DNA of 64,000 nucleotides from Pseudomonas eucalypticola (GTDB taxonomy: Bacteria; Pseudomonadota; Gammaproteobacteria; Pseudomonadales; Pseudomonadaceae), in assembly GCF_013374995.1 (NCBI RefSeq), contig NZ_CP056030.1, positions 6,232,501-6,296,500 of the forward strand. Reading direction: 5' to 3'. Position 1 is the stretch's first letter; the number at the start of each line of letters is the position of its first letter. The translations under genes were made by a program, and so were the position numbers. This document shows positions 1-7,484 of this stretch, piece after piece. The notes beneath the pieces are model-generated. The model made no database searches. It was given only the letters and a program-made list of their open reading frames with translations, and had not been told where the DNA came from.

Positions 1-525
1 AGCCGGATGCCTGTGCGCGAGGCATTGCGCCAGCTCGAAGCCCAAGGGCTGCTCAAGGTTGTCATGCACAAAGGCGCGGTCGTCGCACCGCTGGTCGACG
101 AAGATGCCGCCGAAACCTATGACTTGCGCTTGCTGCTGGAAACCGAAGCACTTCGCCAGTCGATTCCCAACCTGACCGATGCGCACCTCGCCGAGGCGCG
201 CTACTGCATCGACCAGCTCGACACCGAGACCAACCCGGCCGAGCTCGGCCGCCTGAACCGGCTGTTCCACATGGCGCTGTATGCGGGTGCGAACAACCGC
301 AAGCTGCTGCGCATGATCGAACAGGAACTCAACCAGGAAGAACGCTTCCTGCGTTTTCATTTGTCCTCGATGGGCCTTGGCAAACCTACCCAGGAAGACC
401 ACATCGCCCTGGTCGATGCCATTCAGGACCGCAACGTAGAGCTGGCCATCGACATACTGCAACAACACTTGGCCAACGCGTCGCACACCATCCGCCACTA
501 CCTCGAAACCCGCGCGTCGGCATAG
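1..525 (+). CDS. GntR-family transcriptional regulator, FCD subfamily (5' truncated)
   Basis: The frame is open from the first base of the window, so the start and most of the winged helix lie outside. What remains begins at the end of the GntR recognition helix (RMPVREALRQLEAQGL), then the wing (HKGAVVAPL) and an all-helical FCD ligand domain to residue ~170 (YDLRLLLETEA, FHMALYAGANN, EDHIALVDAIQDRN, ending RHYLETRASA). FCD regulators usually sense carboxylic or amino acid metabolites and repress nearby catabolic genes; the regulated genes are probably to the left, outside the window. The following operon is 0.7 kb away, so no link to it can be claimed. Family is certain, ligand unknown. Confidence 0.9.
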   Translation, partial: SRMPVREALRQLEAQGLLKVVMHKGAVVAPLVDEDAAETYDLRLLLETEALRQSIPNLTDAHLAEARYCIDQLDTETNPAELGRLNRLFHMALYAGANNRKLLRMIEQELNQEERFLRFHLSSMGLGKPTQEDHIALVDAIQDRNVELAIDILQQHLANASHTIRHYLETRASA

Positions 526-921
526 GCTCGGCGGTCACCCCGGGCCTGATGGCTGATGTGCCCAGCACCAGCCTTCCTGTGGTAACGAGTTCGATCCTGC
601 CTGGCCCCCTTGCCTGGCAACGTGCCTAACGCGCCCCCGACCGGATGAAGTGAGCCGGCGCCACCTGCCGCTTTCCCCCCCTCACCGCCTCTGCTGCACC
701 CCATAACCCACTTTTGCGCACCTGCGATTGGCGACTTCATGCTCTGATACTGCGCGCCGATGGAAAATCGGCGTTTTAGCGCACACTCTGGCACTGGCCG
801 ATGGCCGTGAGCTGTTCTGCTCAATCAACACGTCATCACTTCGTCACCCACGCAGGAGCGTAAACACGGGCCCAGCCCCTGGATTAATTAATTAGCAACT
901 ACCCATCTACTTGAGTGCTCC

Positions 922-938
922 GAGTGAGGCATTCACTC
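922..938. promoter_or_regulatory. Dyad GAGTGA-N5-TCACTC upstream of pvf
   Basis: A perfect 6-bp inverted repeat GAGTGA / TCACTC with the 5-base spacer GGCAT. A further GAGTG lies just upstream (~913). Spacing near 11 bp between half-site centres would suit a dimeric regulator. It is ~130 bp upstream of the proposed -35 box. The regulator is unknown. Confidence 0.35.
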
Positions 939-989
939 ATCTTAATTTAATTTTGACCGTAAAACGTCGAAAGGGGAGCACTTGCGCCT

Positions 990-1014
990 CTAAAACTTGC
1001 CGCGCTTGTTTTAG
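990..1014. promoter_or_regulatory. Dyad CTAAAAC-N11-GTTTTAG upstream of pvf
   Basis: A perfect 7-bp inverted repeat with an 11-base GC-rich spacer, in an otherwise AT-rich stretch. No T-run follows, so a terminator is unlikely. It lies ~55 bp upstream of the proposed -35 box, a usual position for an activator site. The right half (GTTTTAGCG) recurs at 773-781. It is a candidate site for the unknown pvf/mgo autoinduction regulator. Confidence 0.35.
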
Positions 1015-1066
1015 CGAACTCCTATTTTCATTAAAAACATAACTTATTGTTTTTTAACGATTTTAT

Positions 1067-1094
1067 TTGAAATGCAGATAAAACCTGGTCTAAC
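1067..1094 (+). promoter_or_regulatory. Possible sigma-70 promoter of pvfABCD
   Basis: TTGAAA (1067-1072) and TCTAAC (1089-1094) are separated by 16 bases. The -35 matches TTGACA at five of six positions; the -10 is weaker. Transcription would start near 1101 and give a leader of ~147 nt before pvfA. Read by eye only. Confidence 0.35.
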
Positions 1095-1162
1095 TTGATT
1101 AGCACTGGCGACGTACCTGCCCGCCAGTCACCGCTGCCAATGGGCATAAGTTTATATCCGAC

Positions 1163-1176
1163 CCTTCAACGGAAGG
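1163..1176 (+). promoter_or_regulatory. Leader hairpin with GGA motifs, possible RsmA/RsmE site
   Basis: CCTTC (1163-1167) pairs with GAAGG (1172-1176) around the loop AACG. ACGGA (1169-1173) overlaps AAGGA (1173-1177), and the pvfA ribosome site is also AAGGA (1237-1241). ANGGA in loops and over the ribosome site is the recognition pattern of CsrA/RsmA proteins. The mgo operon is known to depend on GacS/GacA, which acts through Rsm proteins, so post-transcriptional control here is plausible. Confidence 0.35.
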
Positions 1177-1247
1177 ATTTGTTCAAGCAGCACGCAAAGT
1201 GATAGCCAGAAGTTTCAACTCATTGTTAAAAACTTTAAGGAAGCGCC

Positions 1248-2021
1248 ATGACCTTTCAAACCGACGTGCTTGTACAGAAAAAGAACCAACTGAGTGCTCA
1301 CCCGATATTCGGCGAGATCAATACATTGCCGGTATTACAACGTTTCATGGAAACCCATGTATTCGCGGTATGGGACTTCATGTCGTTGACCAAACGCCTG
1401 CAACGCGAACTTACCTGCGTGGACCTGCCGTGGCTGCCGCCCGCTGACCCAAAGGCGGCGCGGCTGATCAACGAGATCGTGCTGGGCGAGGAATCGGATG
1501 ACCGCCTGGACGGCGGCCACTACAGCCACTTCGAACTCTACCTGGAGGCCATGCGCGAAATAGGTGCCGATACCGGCCCTGTGCAGCAGTTCGTCGCGCT
1601 GCAGGCCGAAGGCGTGCATTACCGCACCGCCTTGCAAAGCGTGAACGCCGACCCCGCGGCCATCCACTTCGTGACAGACACCCTGGAAACCGCGCTGTAC
1701 GCCCCCGCCCATGCCGTGGCCGCTGCGTTCCTGCATGGCCGCGAAAGCGTGATCCCGCACATGTTCCAGCGCTTGCTGGATGACTGGGGCATCACCGCGC
1801 GCCAGGCACCGACCCTTTGCTATTACCTGCAGCGGCACATTGAAGTGGACTCCGATGATCACGGCCCGGCGGCACAGTCACTGCTCGACCGCCTGACCGG
1901 CGATGACCCTCAGCGCCTGGCGCAAGTGCACGCAGCCGCCATCGCCGCCATCGACAGCCGCATGACCCTGTGGGATCGGCTGCGCGTCAGCATGAAGGCC
2001 GGGGCCGAGGTGAATGCATGA
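1248..2021 (+). CDS. pvfA: PvfA/MgoB, DUF3050 haem-oxygenase-like protein of the pvf signal operon
   Basis: 257 aa, with ribosome site AAGGA 6 bases before ATG. It is recognised as DUF3050 (haem-oxygenase-like fold) and by being first in the pvfABCD/mgoBCAD gene order. It is required for signal production in this pathway family; its reaction is not settled. Polar residues typical of metal-binding haem-oxygenase-like oxidases are visible: H37 in [10 protein letters not shown]81-E82, H91 and H94 in [10 protein letters not shown], and H197-x3-D201-x3-H205 near the C-terminus. That pattern suggests a second metal-dependent oxidase beside PvfB, which is inference. Its stop overlaps pvfB by 4 nt, so the two are translationally coupled. 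Confidence 0.88.
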   Translation: MTFQTDVLVQKKNQLSAHPIFGEINTLPVLQRFMETHVFAVWDFMSLTKRLQRELTCVDLPWLPPADPKAARLINEIVLGEESDDRLDGGHYSHFELYLEAMREIGADTGPVQQFVALQAEGVHYRTALQSVNADPAAIHFVTDTLETALYAPAHAVAAAFLHGRESVIPHMFQRLLDDWGITARQAPTLCYYLQRHIEVDSDDHGPAAQSLLDRLTGDDPQRLAQVHAAAIAAIDSRMTLWDRLRVSMKAGAEVNA

Positions 2022-2947
2022 ACGCCGCCGACTACCGCTCATTCGCCGACGCGTGGGAAGACCGCGCCACCATCCGCACCCGTCCGCGACGGCGGCTAGA
2101 AGACGATGCACGGCTGATCTACCCCCTCAGCCGCCAGCCGCTGGTGCTGGGGGCCACGTTTCTGCGCGAGTGCCCGCACCAGCGCGATTTCGCGCTGGTG
2201 CAAAGCCTCTACAAATTCATTCATGACGTGGTGATCTTCGAGACCGAAATCGTCAACCGCACGGCCAGCAGCATTGCCCGCGGGCGCTTTCCCCTGGCGT
2301 ACCCCTTCGCCTGCCGCTACGACGCCATGACCGTGGTGGTGGATGAGGACTACCACGCTCTGGTGGCCATGGACTTCATGCAGCAGACCATCGACCTGAC
2401 CGGTATCGAGCCCATCGCCCTACCTGCCGAGATCGAACTCAGCAGGGCGATACCAGCGGCCCTGGCGCATGTGCCAGAGCCGCTGCGCCCAGCCGCCGAG
2501 CTTATCTGCGTGGCGATCGCCGAGAACACCTTGACCAACGATGTGGCCGCCTTCGCCCGCGATGACTCGGTGAAGGAATCGGTCAAGGGCCTGATGGCCG
2601 ACCACCTGCTGGACGAAGGCCGCCATTCCACCTTCTGGACGCGGCTGGTGCGCATCTATTGGCAAGGTGCCAGTGCAAGCGATCGGGCGGCACTGGCTGG
2701 CATGTTGCCAGTGTTCATCGAACGCTACTTGACCAATGACATTCAGAAAGCCTTCGACCTGGCCTTGATCGAGCACCTGCACCCCGACCCGGCCGTGCGC
2801 CGGGCCCTGGCCGAAGAAGCCCAGAGCCTGGCGTTCCCGATCAACGCTCAACACCCACTGCTGGGCAACATTCTGCGCTTTTTCAAAGGCAGCTCGATGC
2901 TCGACAGCCCCTGTGTGAGCGACGCCCTGGCCGCCTATCTGGCTTGA
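2018..2947 (+). CDS. pvfB: PvfB/MgoC, AurF-type diiron N-oxygenase
   Basis: 309 aa. The start chosen is ATG 2018, which forms ATGA with the pvfA stop and has GAGGTGA upstream; a longer frame from 1970 would overlap pvfA needlessly. It is homologous to p-aminobenzoate N-oxygenase AurF, which oxidises an amine at a non-haem diiron centre. All seven expected metal ligands are visible with AurF spacing: E75, E110 and H113 (DEDYH), E169 (AEN), H196, E200 and H203 (DHLLDEGRH). In the pvf/mgo pathway it is thought to oxidise the nitrogen of the amino acid or imine precursor. It is cytoplasmic, and pvfC follows after 15 nt. Confidence 0.92.
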   Translation: MNAADYRSFADAWEDRATIRTRPRRRLEDDARLIYPLSRQPLVLGATFLRECPHQRDFALVQSLYKFIHDVVIFETEIVNRTASSIARGRFPLAYPFACRYDAMTVVVDEDYHALVAMDFMQQTIDLTGIEPIALPAEIELSRAIPAALAHVPEPLRPAAELICVAIAENTLTNDVAAFARDDSVKESVKGLMADHLLDEGRHSTFWTRLVRIYWQGASASDRAALAGMLPVFIERYLTNDIQKAFDLALIEHLHPDPAVRRALAEEAQSLAFPINAQHPLLGNILRFFKGSSMLDSPCVSDALAAYLA

Positions 2948-2962
2948 TACAAGGAGAAGACA

Positions 2963-5900
2963 ATGAGACGTCTGCAGATCATCCTCTATGGTTCCAGCCG
3001 TGCCTTGCGCGCGCTCGGCACCGTACTGCAAGAGTATGGGCACCAAGTAAGCCCGACCTGTGAACAACCCGATGTGCTCATCGAGGACGGCAGCGGTCAG
3101 GCTATCCCGAACACCCCACCTCGCTGCCTGCACCTGGGGTTGCGCCTGTGCCTGGAGCCGGATAGCGGCAACCTGCCCCGGGTGCAATGGCAATGCTGGG
3201 CCGGCACGGCCCACGCCCAGCGCCTGGTCATCTGCCAGGCGCTGGCGGCAGCGACGTCGGGCAACGGCGAAGCACTGCGCGCCAGCGTCGAGCAAAGCCT
3301 GCTGGAGCGCATGAGCCTGGAGATCACCCGCTTTTCCCGCGACCCGCAGCACTTCGCCCAGCGGGCCGTGTGCGACGCCGCAGGGCTAGGCCGGCAGCAA
3401 GGCCTTGATGCAATCGAAGCCCTGGCGTTCGAACATCGCCTGAACCAGAACAGTGCGCCCCATTTGCTGGATGAAAACATGCCGTCGCTGCTGGAGCAGT
3501 TGCACGCCAGCCTGCGCCTGAATACCGGGCGCACGGCGCTGCAACTGGCCGACAGGGTGGTGAGTTACGCCCAGTTGCAGCAGCAGGCGGCAGCGATTCG
3601 TGCCGCCCTGCCGGCAGGCGGAGGGGTGATCGGTGTATGCCTGGAAAAATCGGTCGAACTCTACGCCAGCCTGCTGGCGGTGCTCGGCAGCGGTGCCGTG
3701 TACCTGCCGATGGACCCCAGTCATCCCTCGCAGCGCCTGCGCGCCATTGCTGAAAATGCGCAGGCCAGCCTGTTGCTGCACAGCGGGCCAGCGCCGTTCA
3801 GCCTCGACGGCATGCAGGCGCTGCGGGTGGACGATATCAAACCTGCCGCTGCCGGCGGCCACTGGTTCGACCTGCCGGTACAAGGGCAGGCACCCGCGGT
3901 GGCCATCTACACCTCGGGCACCAGCGGGCAGCCCAAGGGCGTGCTGCTCAGCCATGCCAACCTCAACCACTTCCAGGCCTGGTACCGCCAGCGCGTGGAA
4001 CTTACCCACAACAGCCGGGTGCTGCAGTTTTCCACCATTGGTTTCGATGCCTCGCTGCTCGACATATTGCCCACCTTCGCCGCGGGGGCAACGTTGGTCG
4101 TGCCCACCCCGGACGAGCGCCGCGACCCCACGCACTTGATCGAACTGCTCAACGCCCAGGCAGTCAGCCACGCATTCCTGCCCCCCGCCCTGCTGAGTAT
4201 TCTGCCGCCCACAGCGCCCCTCTCCTTGCAGCACCTGATCACGGGGGGCGACGTGTGCGAGCCGACGGTGCTGGCGAATTTCGCCGGCCGCTGCCAGTTC
4301 CACAACATCTACGGCCCGACCGAAACCACGGTGCTTGCCACTACCCGGCGCATGCACCCTGGCGACAACCCGCGGCAGATCGGTGAGCCAATCGCCAATA
4401 CCCAGGTGCTGATCCTTGACGACCATGGCTGGCCGGTCGCTGACCACACACCGGGTGAGCTCTACATAGCCGGTGCCGGTGTGGGCCTGGGCTACCTCAA
4501 CAACCCGCCACTGAGCGCCGAGCGCTTCGTCACCCTGGCCCTTCCCGATGGGCGTAGTGTGGCCGCCTACCGCACGGGCGACATCGCGCAATGGGCTGAA
4601 CAGGGCATCGTCCTGAGCGGGCGGCGTGACAACCAGGTGAAGATCCGTGGCTTCCGGGTGGAACCAGAAGAAGTGGAACACTGCCTGCGTGCCAGTGGCC
4701 AGTTCGCCCAGGTAGCCGTGGCCGTCGACCCACAACACCGGCTACTGGCCTTCGTCGCCCAGCCACGGGCAGGTGACGGACAGGCGCTCGCCAATCTACA
4801 GGCCCATGCCCAGGCCCACCTGGCCGACTACATGCGGCCACTGCACTACACCGAACTGACCGTGCTACCGGCCACCGCCAACGGCAAGGTTGACCGCCGA
4901 GCCCTGCTCAATCTGCCTCAAGCCCACGCCCAAGCCCACGAACGGCCGGCCAATGCCACCGAAACCAAACTGCTGGCCCTGTGGAGCGAGCTGCTGGAAT
5001 TGCCTGCCGAGGCCATCGGCACTGACCACAGCTTCTTCAACCTGGGCGGCCACTCCATTTTGCTATCGCAGATGCTGGTACAGATCCGTGAGCGTTTCGG
5101 CACGGGTATTCCGATCAACCGCTTCATCGAGCAGCCCACCCTCAAGCGTCTGGCCGAACTGGTCAATGGCGTCGAGGACCAGGTGCGCCAGGTCAGCCCA
5201 CGGGCACTGACCGACGCTTTCCGCGAACTGAACCTTACAGCCTTGCCCGTCGAGTACATGGGCGACGTGCACAAGGTCATCGTGACCGGCGCCAACAGCT
5301 TCCTGGGCGTGCACATCGTTCAGGCCCTGCTGGCCTGGGGGGCCAGCGAGGTGGCCTGCCTGGTCAGGGCCCAACCGGGGCTCAGCGCCAGCGAACGTTT
5401 CCAACAGGCCCTGGTGGAGAACCGGCTGGAACACCTCGACCTGAGCAGGGTGCGGGTACACGCCGCCGACATCACCCAACCGAGCCTGGGGCTGAGCGAC
5501 GCACTGTACGAAGAGATAGACGCCCATTACGGCGCGCTGATTCACAACGCGGCGCAGGTCAACCACGTGCTGGATTACGAAGCGCTGGCCGCCACTAACG
5601 TCGAGCCGGTGTTCCATTGCCTGCGCCTGTGCGAAGGGCGGCGCAAGAAGATCTTCAACTTCGTCTCCACCCTATCGGCCTCCAGCGTTGTCGACGCCAA
5701 GGGTCACGTGCTGGAAGAACCGCCGGCCGATACCCCGCCCATCTACATTCGCAATGGCTACAACCTGTCGAAATGGGTAGCCGAGCGAATCATTCAGCGC
5801 GCCCGCGAGGCCGGCGTATGGGCCAACCTCTACCGGCCCGGAAACATTACCTTCAACAGCCGCACCGGGGTCTGCCAGCCCCACAAGAACCGCCTGATGC

Positions 5901-6346
5901 TGATGCTCAAAGGCTCGCTGCAACTGGGCCAGGTGCCAGCGCTGGACCTCAACTTCGACCTGATGCCGGTGGACTTCCTCGCCCGCTTCCTGGCCTTCCA
6001 CGCCAGCCGCTACCAACCGGCGCGGGCGGTGTTCAACCTGCACAACCCTGAACCGCTGAGCTGGGCGAGCTATGTGGACGCCTTTCGCGAAGCGGGCCGA
6101 GACTTCGAGTTCGTCAGCGTAGCCCAGTGGCAACGGCAACTGGCCCGCGTGGACGCAGACAACGCCCTGTTCGGGGTGCTGGGCTTCTACCTGGATGGCT
6201 TCGAGGAAGACATCGGCGACATTTCGCGCATCGACCACGAGAACGCACGCAGTGGCGTGCAACGCATGGGCGAGCGCTACCCCAGCAAGACTCCGGCGCT
6301 GCTGCGCAAGGGTTGCGCGTACCTGAAAGAAATCCAGTTCATCTGA
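2963..6346 (+). CDS. pvfC: PvfC/MgoA, single-module NRPS (adenylation - carrier - terminal reductase)
   Basis: 1127 aa with ribosome site AAGGAG. Residues 1-~165 form an N-terminal block with a Rossmann-like start (IILYGSS, EYGHQV) and no condensation-domain HHxxxDG motif. The adenylation domain has Y316 TSGTSGQPKG, N448 IYGPTETT, Y536 RTGD and the catalytic lysine K642 in NGKVDRR. The carrier domain has the phosphopantetheine serine S698 in LGGHS. The C-terminal thioester reductase has a Rossmann loop at V774-G782 (VTGANSFLG) and Y933-x3-K937. The enzyme would load one amino acid and release it reductively as an aldehyde. By eye the specificity code reads D-A-L-F-I-G-I-V-L-K, compatible with a branched hydrophobic amino acid (Val or Leu in characterised homologues). 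Confidence 0.95.
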   Translation: MRRLQIILYGSSRALRALGTVLQEYGHQVSPTCEQPDVLIEDGSGQAIPNTPPRCLHLGLRLCLEPDSGNLPRVQWQCWAGTAHAQRLVICQALAAATSGNGEALRASVEQSLLERMSLEITRFSRDPQHFAQRAVCDAAGLGRQQGLDAIEALAFEHRLNQNSAPHLLDENMPSLLEQLHASLRLNTGRTALQLADRVVSYAQLQQQAAAIRAALPAGGGVIGVCLEKSVELYASLLAVLGSGAVYLPMDPSHPSQRLRAIAENAQASLLLHSGPAPFSLDGMQALRVDDIKPAAAGGHWFDLPVQGQAPAVAIYTSGTSGQPKGVLLSHANLNHFQAWYRQRVELTHNSRVLQFSTIGFDASLLDILPTFAAGATLVVPTPDERRDPTHLIELLNAQAVSHAFLPPALLSILPPTAPLSLQHLITGGDVCEPTVLANFAGRCQFHNIYGPTETTVLATTRRMHPGDNPRQIGEPIANTQVLILDDHGWPVADHTPGELYIAGAGVGLGYLNNPPLSAERFVTLALPDGRSVAAYRTGDIAQWAEQGIVLSGRRDNQVKIRGFRVEPEEVEHCLRASGQFAQVAVAVDPQHRLLAFVAQPRAGDGQALANLQAHAQAHLADYMRPLHYTELTVLPATANGKVDRRALLNLPQAHAQAHERPANATETKLLALWSELLELPAEAIGTDHSFFNLGGHSILLSQMLVQIRERFGTGIPINRFIEQPTLKRLAELVNGVEDQVRQVSPRALTDAFRELNLTALPVEYMGDVHKVIVTGANSFLGVHIVQALLAWGASEVACLVRAQPGLSASERFQQALVENRLEHLDLSRVRVHAADITQPSLGLSDALYEEIDAHYGALIHNAAQVNHVLDYEALAATNVEPVFHCLRLCEGRRKKIFNFVSTLSASSVVDAKGHVLEEPPADTPPIYIRNGYNLSKWVAERIIQRAREAGVWANLYRPGNITFNSRTGVCQPHKNRLMLMLKGSLQLGQVPALDLNFDLMPVDFLARFLAFHASRYQPARAVFNLHNPEPLSWASYVDAFREAGRDFEFVSVAQWQRQLARVDADNALFGVLGFYLDGFEEDIGDISRIDHENARSGVQRMGERYPSKTPALLRKGCAYLKEIQFI

Positions 6347-6371
6347 ACCACCCTACCCAAGGAGACACACC

Positions 6372-6842
6372 ATGACTGCACTGACCCCCGATACCCTCGT
6401 ACGCAACCCTCAGGGCTGCACTGTCACCGCCGCGGTCAACATCGCCGCGCCCGCCGACAGCGTCTGGGAAGTAGTGGGCAACTTCGCCGGCTTCGATAAA
6501 TTCATACCGGCCCTGGAACGCATCGAAATGACCGGCAGCGGCGTGCGCTCGGTACGCAAGAAGTTCTTTCGCGACGGTGAGAACATCGTCATCGAGCAAC
6601 TCAACAGCCACGATGACCAGGCCCGCCGCATGACCTGGAGCCTGATCTACACCACCCTGAACATTGGCAACCTGTGGGCAGCCATGGAGGTCACGGCCAA
6701 ACCCGACAACACCAGTGAAGCCAAATGGACCATTCAGGGCGAGCCCTGGGAAGGCGGCGCCGCGGCCCTGCCGGCTTTCGAGGCGTTCCTGCAAGGCTTC
6801 GCCGATGACGCCATGAACAACGTGCGCAACCTGTTCAGTTAG
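6372..6842 (+). CDS. pvfD: PvfD/MgoD, SRPBCC (polyketide cyclase/dehydrase-like) protein
   Basis: 156 aa, ribosome site AAGGAG, 25 nt after pvfC. It is a START/Bet v1-like hydrophobic-pocket fold: the opening strand is VTAAVNIAAPADSVWEVVGNFAGFDKF, a middle segment reads EWxL-like (MTWSLIYTTLNIGNLWAAMEV), and a C-terminal helix covers residues ~130-156. Proteins of this family bind or cyclise small hydrophobic molecules. As the last gene of pvfABCD it most likely assists a late step or handling of the reactive product. No catalytic residue can be assigned from sequence. A long hairpin follows directly. Confidence 0.88.
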   Translation: MTALTPDTLVRNPQGCTVTAAVNIAAPADSVWEVVGNFAGFDKFIPALERIEMTGSGVRSVRKKFFRDGENIVIEQLNSHDDQARRMTWSLIYTTLNIGNLWAAMEVTAKPDNTSEAKWTIQGEPWEGGAAALPAFEAFLQGFADDAMNNVRNLFS

Positions 6843-6858
6843 TCCGACGCGCTACCCG

Positions 6859-6889
6859 GTGGGGCCGGTTGCCACCCAACCAGCCCCAC
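6859..6889 (+). terminator. Strong hairpin ending the pvf operon
   Basis: GTGGGGC (6859-6865) and GGTTG (6867-6871) pair with CAACC (6877-6881) and GCCCCAC (6883-6889) around the loop CCACC, with one C/A mismatch. The 12-bp stem lies 17 nt after the pvfD stop. No T-run follows, so it may stabilise the 3' end or act with Rho. Confidence 0.6.
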
Positions 6890-6939
6890 GCTTACGTGTG
6901 TGTGCAGCCAATGTTGCAAAATGTACCGGGCTTCATGAA

Positions 6940-6958
6940 AATAAGACTAATTATCATT
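6940..6958 (+). promoter_or_regulatory. Fur box upstream of the FecI-type sigma gene
   Basis: The 19 bases AATAAGACTAATTATCATT match 12 of 19 positions of the consensus GATAATGATAATCATTATC, with the better match in the right half. It lies just before an iron-starvation sigma factor gene, the standard place for Fur repression. Because it would cover the promoter, it also argues for the later start codon (6984). Confidence 0.6.
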
Positions 6959-6983
6959 CATGCAGTCTTGCGTGGCGCATCCC

Positions 6984-7484
6984 ATGTCCTCCCAAGAATT
7001 TACCGTGGGTCCGCTCTACCGCGCCCATCACGGCTGGCTCAGCACCTGGCTGCGCAGCCACCTCGGCAACGCGGCCGATGCCGCGGACCTGGCCCAGGAC
7101 ACCTTCCTGCGCCTGCTGCAACGCACTGATCGCCTGGAACTGAGCGCCCCCCGAGCATTCCTGCGCACAATTGCGCGGGGCTTGGTGATCGACCATTGGC
7201 GCCGCGAAGAACTGCACCGCGCCTACCTGGAAACCATCGCCCACCTGCCCGCCGCCGAAGCTCCGAGCGTGGAAACCCGCGCGTTGCTACTGGAGTTGCT
7301 GGAACAAATCGCGCGCCTGCTGGACGGGCTCAAGCCCAAGGTGCGCAAGGCCTTCCTGCTGTCTCAGTGCGAAGGCATGCCCCACCAGGATATCGCCGCG
7401 CAATTGGGGGTGTCCCTGCGCTCAGTGGAGCGCTACGTGGCCGACGCCCTGTTCCATTGCTACCTGCTGCGTTATGAACAGTGA
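6984..7484 (+). CDS. ECF sigma-70 factor, FecI-like iron-starvation type
   Basis: About 166 aa from ATG 6984 (MSSQEFTVGPLYRAHH). An ATG at 6960 is in frame but sits against the Fur box, and neither start has a clear ribosome site. Region 2 is LYRAHHGWLSTWLRSHLGNAADAADLAQDTFLRLL; region 4 is KAFLLSQCEGMPHQDIAAQLGVSLRSVERYVADAL, both typical of FecI/PvdS-class factors. It would direct transcription of the TonB receptor gene downstream when FecR signals ligand uptake. It overlaps fecR by 11 nt. The whole sigma/anti-sigma/receptor order is that of a cell-surface signalling unit. Confidence 0.92.
   Translation: MSSQEFTVGPLYRAHHGWLSTWLRSHLGNAADAADLAQDTFLRLLQRTDRLELSAPRAFLRTIARGLVIDHWRREELHRAYLETIAHLPAAEAPSVETRALLLELLEQIARLLDGLKPKVRKAFLLSQCEGMPHQDIAAQLGVSLRSVERYVADALFHCYLLRYEQ

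Larger units (their letters stand above)
526..1247. other. Intergenic control region upstream of pvfA
   Basis: No credible gene lies in these 722 bases. The first ~350 bases have normal high GC and no evident signal. From ~880 the sequence turns AT-rich, with TTAATTAATTA-type runs, two dyads (922-938 and 990-1014), a possible sigma-70 promoter (1067-1094) and a leader hairpin carrying GGA motifs (1163-1176). GTTTTAGCG occurs at 773-781 and again at 1008-1016. The size and base composition fit a heavily regulated promoter for the pvf operon. Confidence 0.6.

Noticed and set aside
893..906. TTAATTAATTA run as a possible FleQ or Fur site
   Set aside because: It lacks the GTCAAT half-site of FleQ and the GATAAT triplets of Fur; only AT richness is shared.
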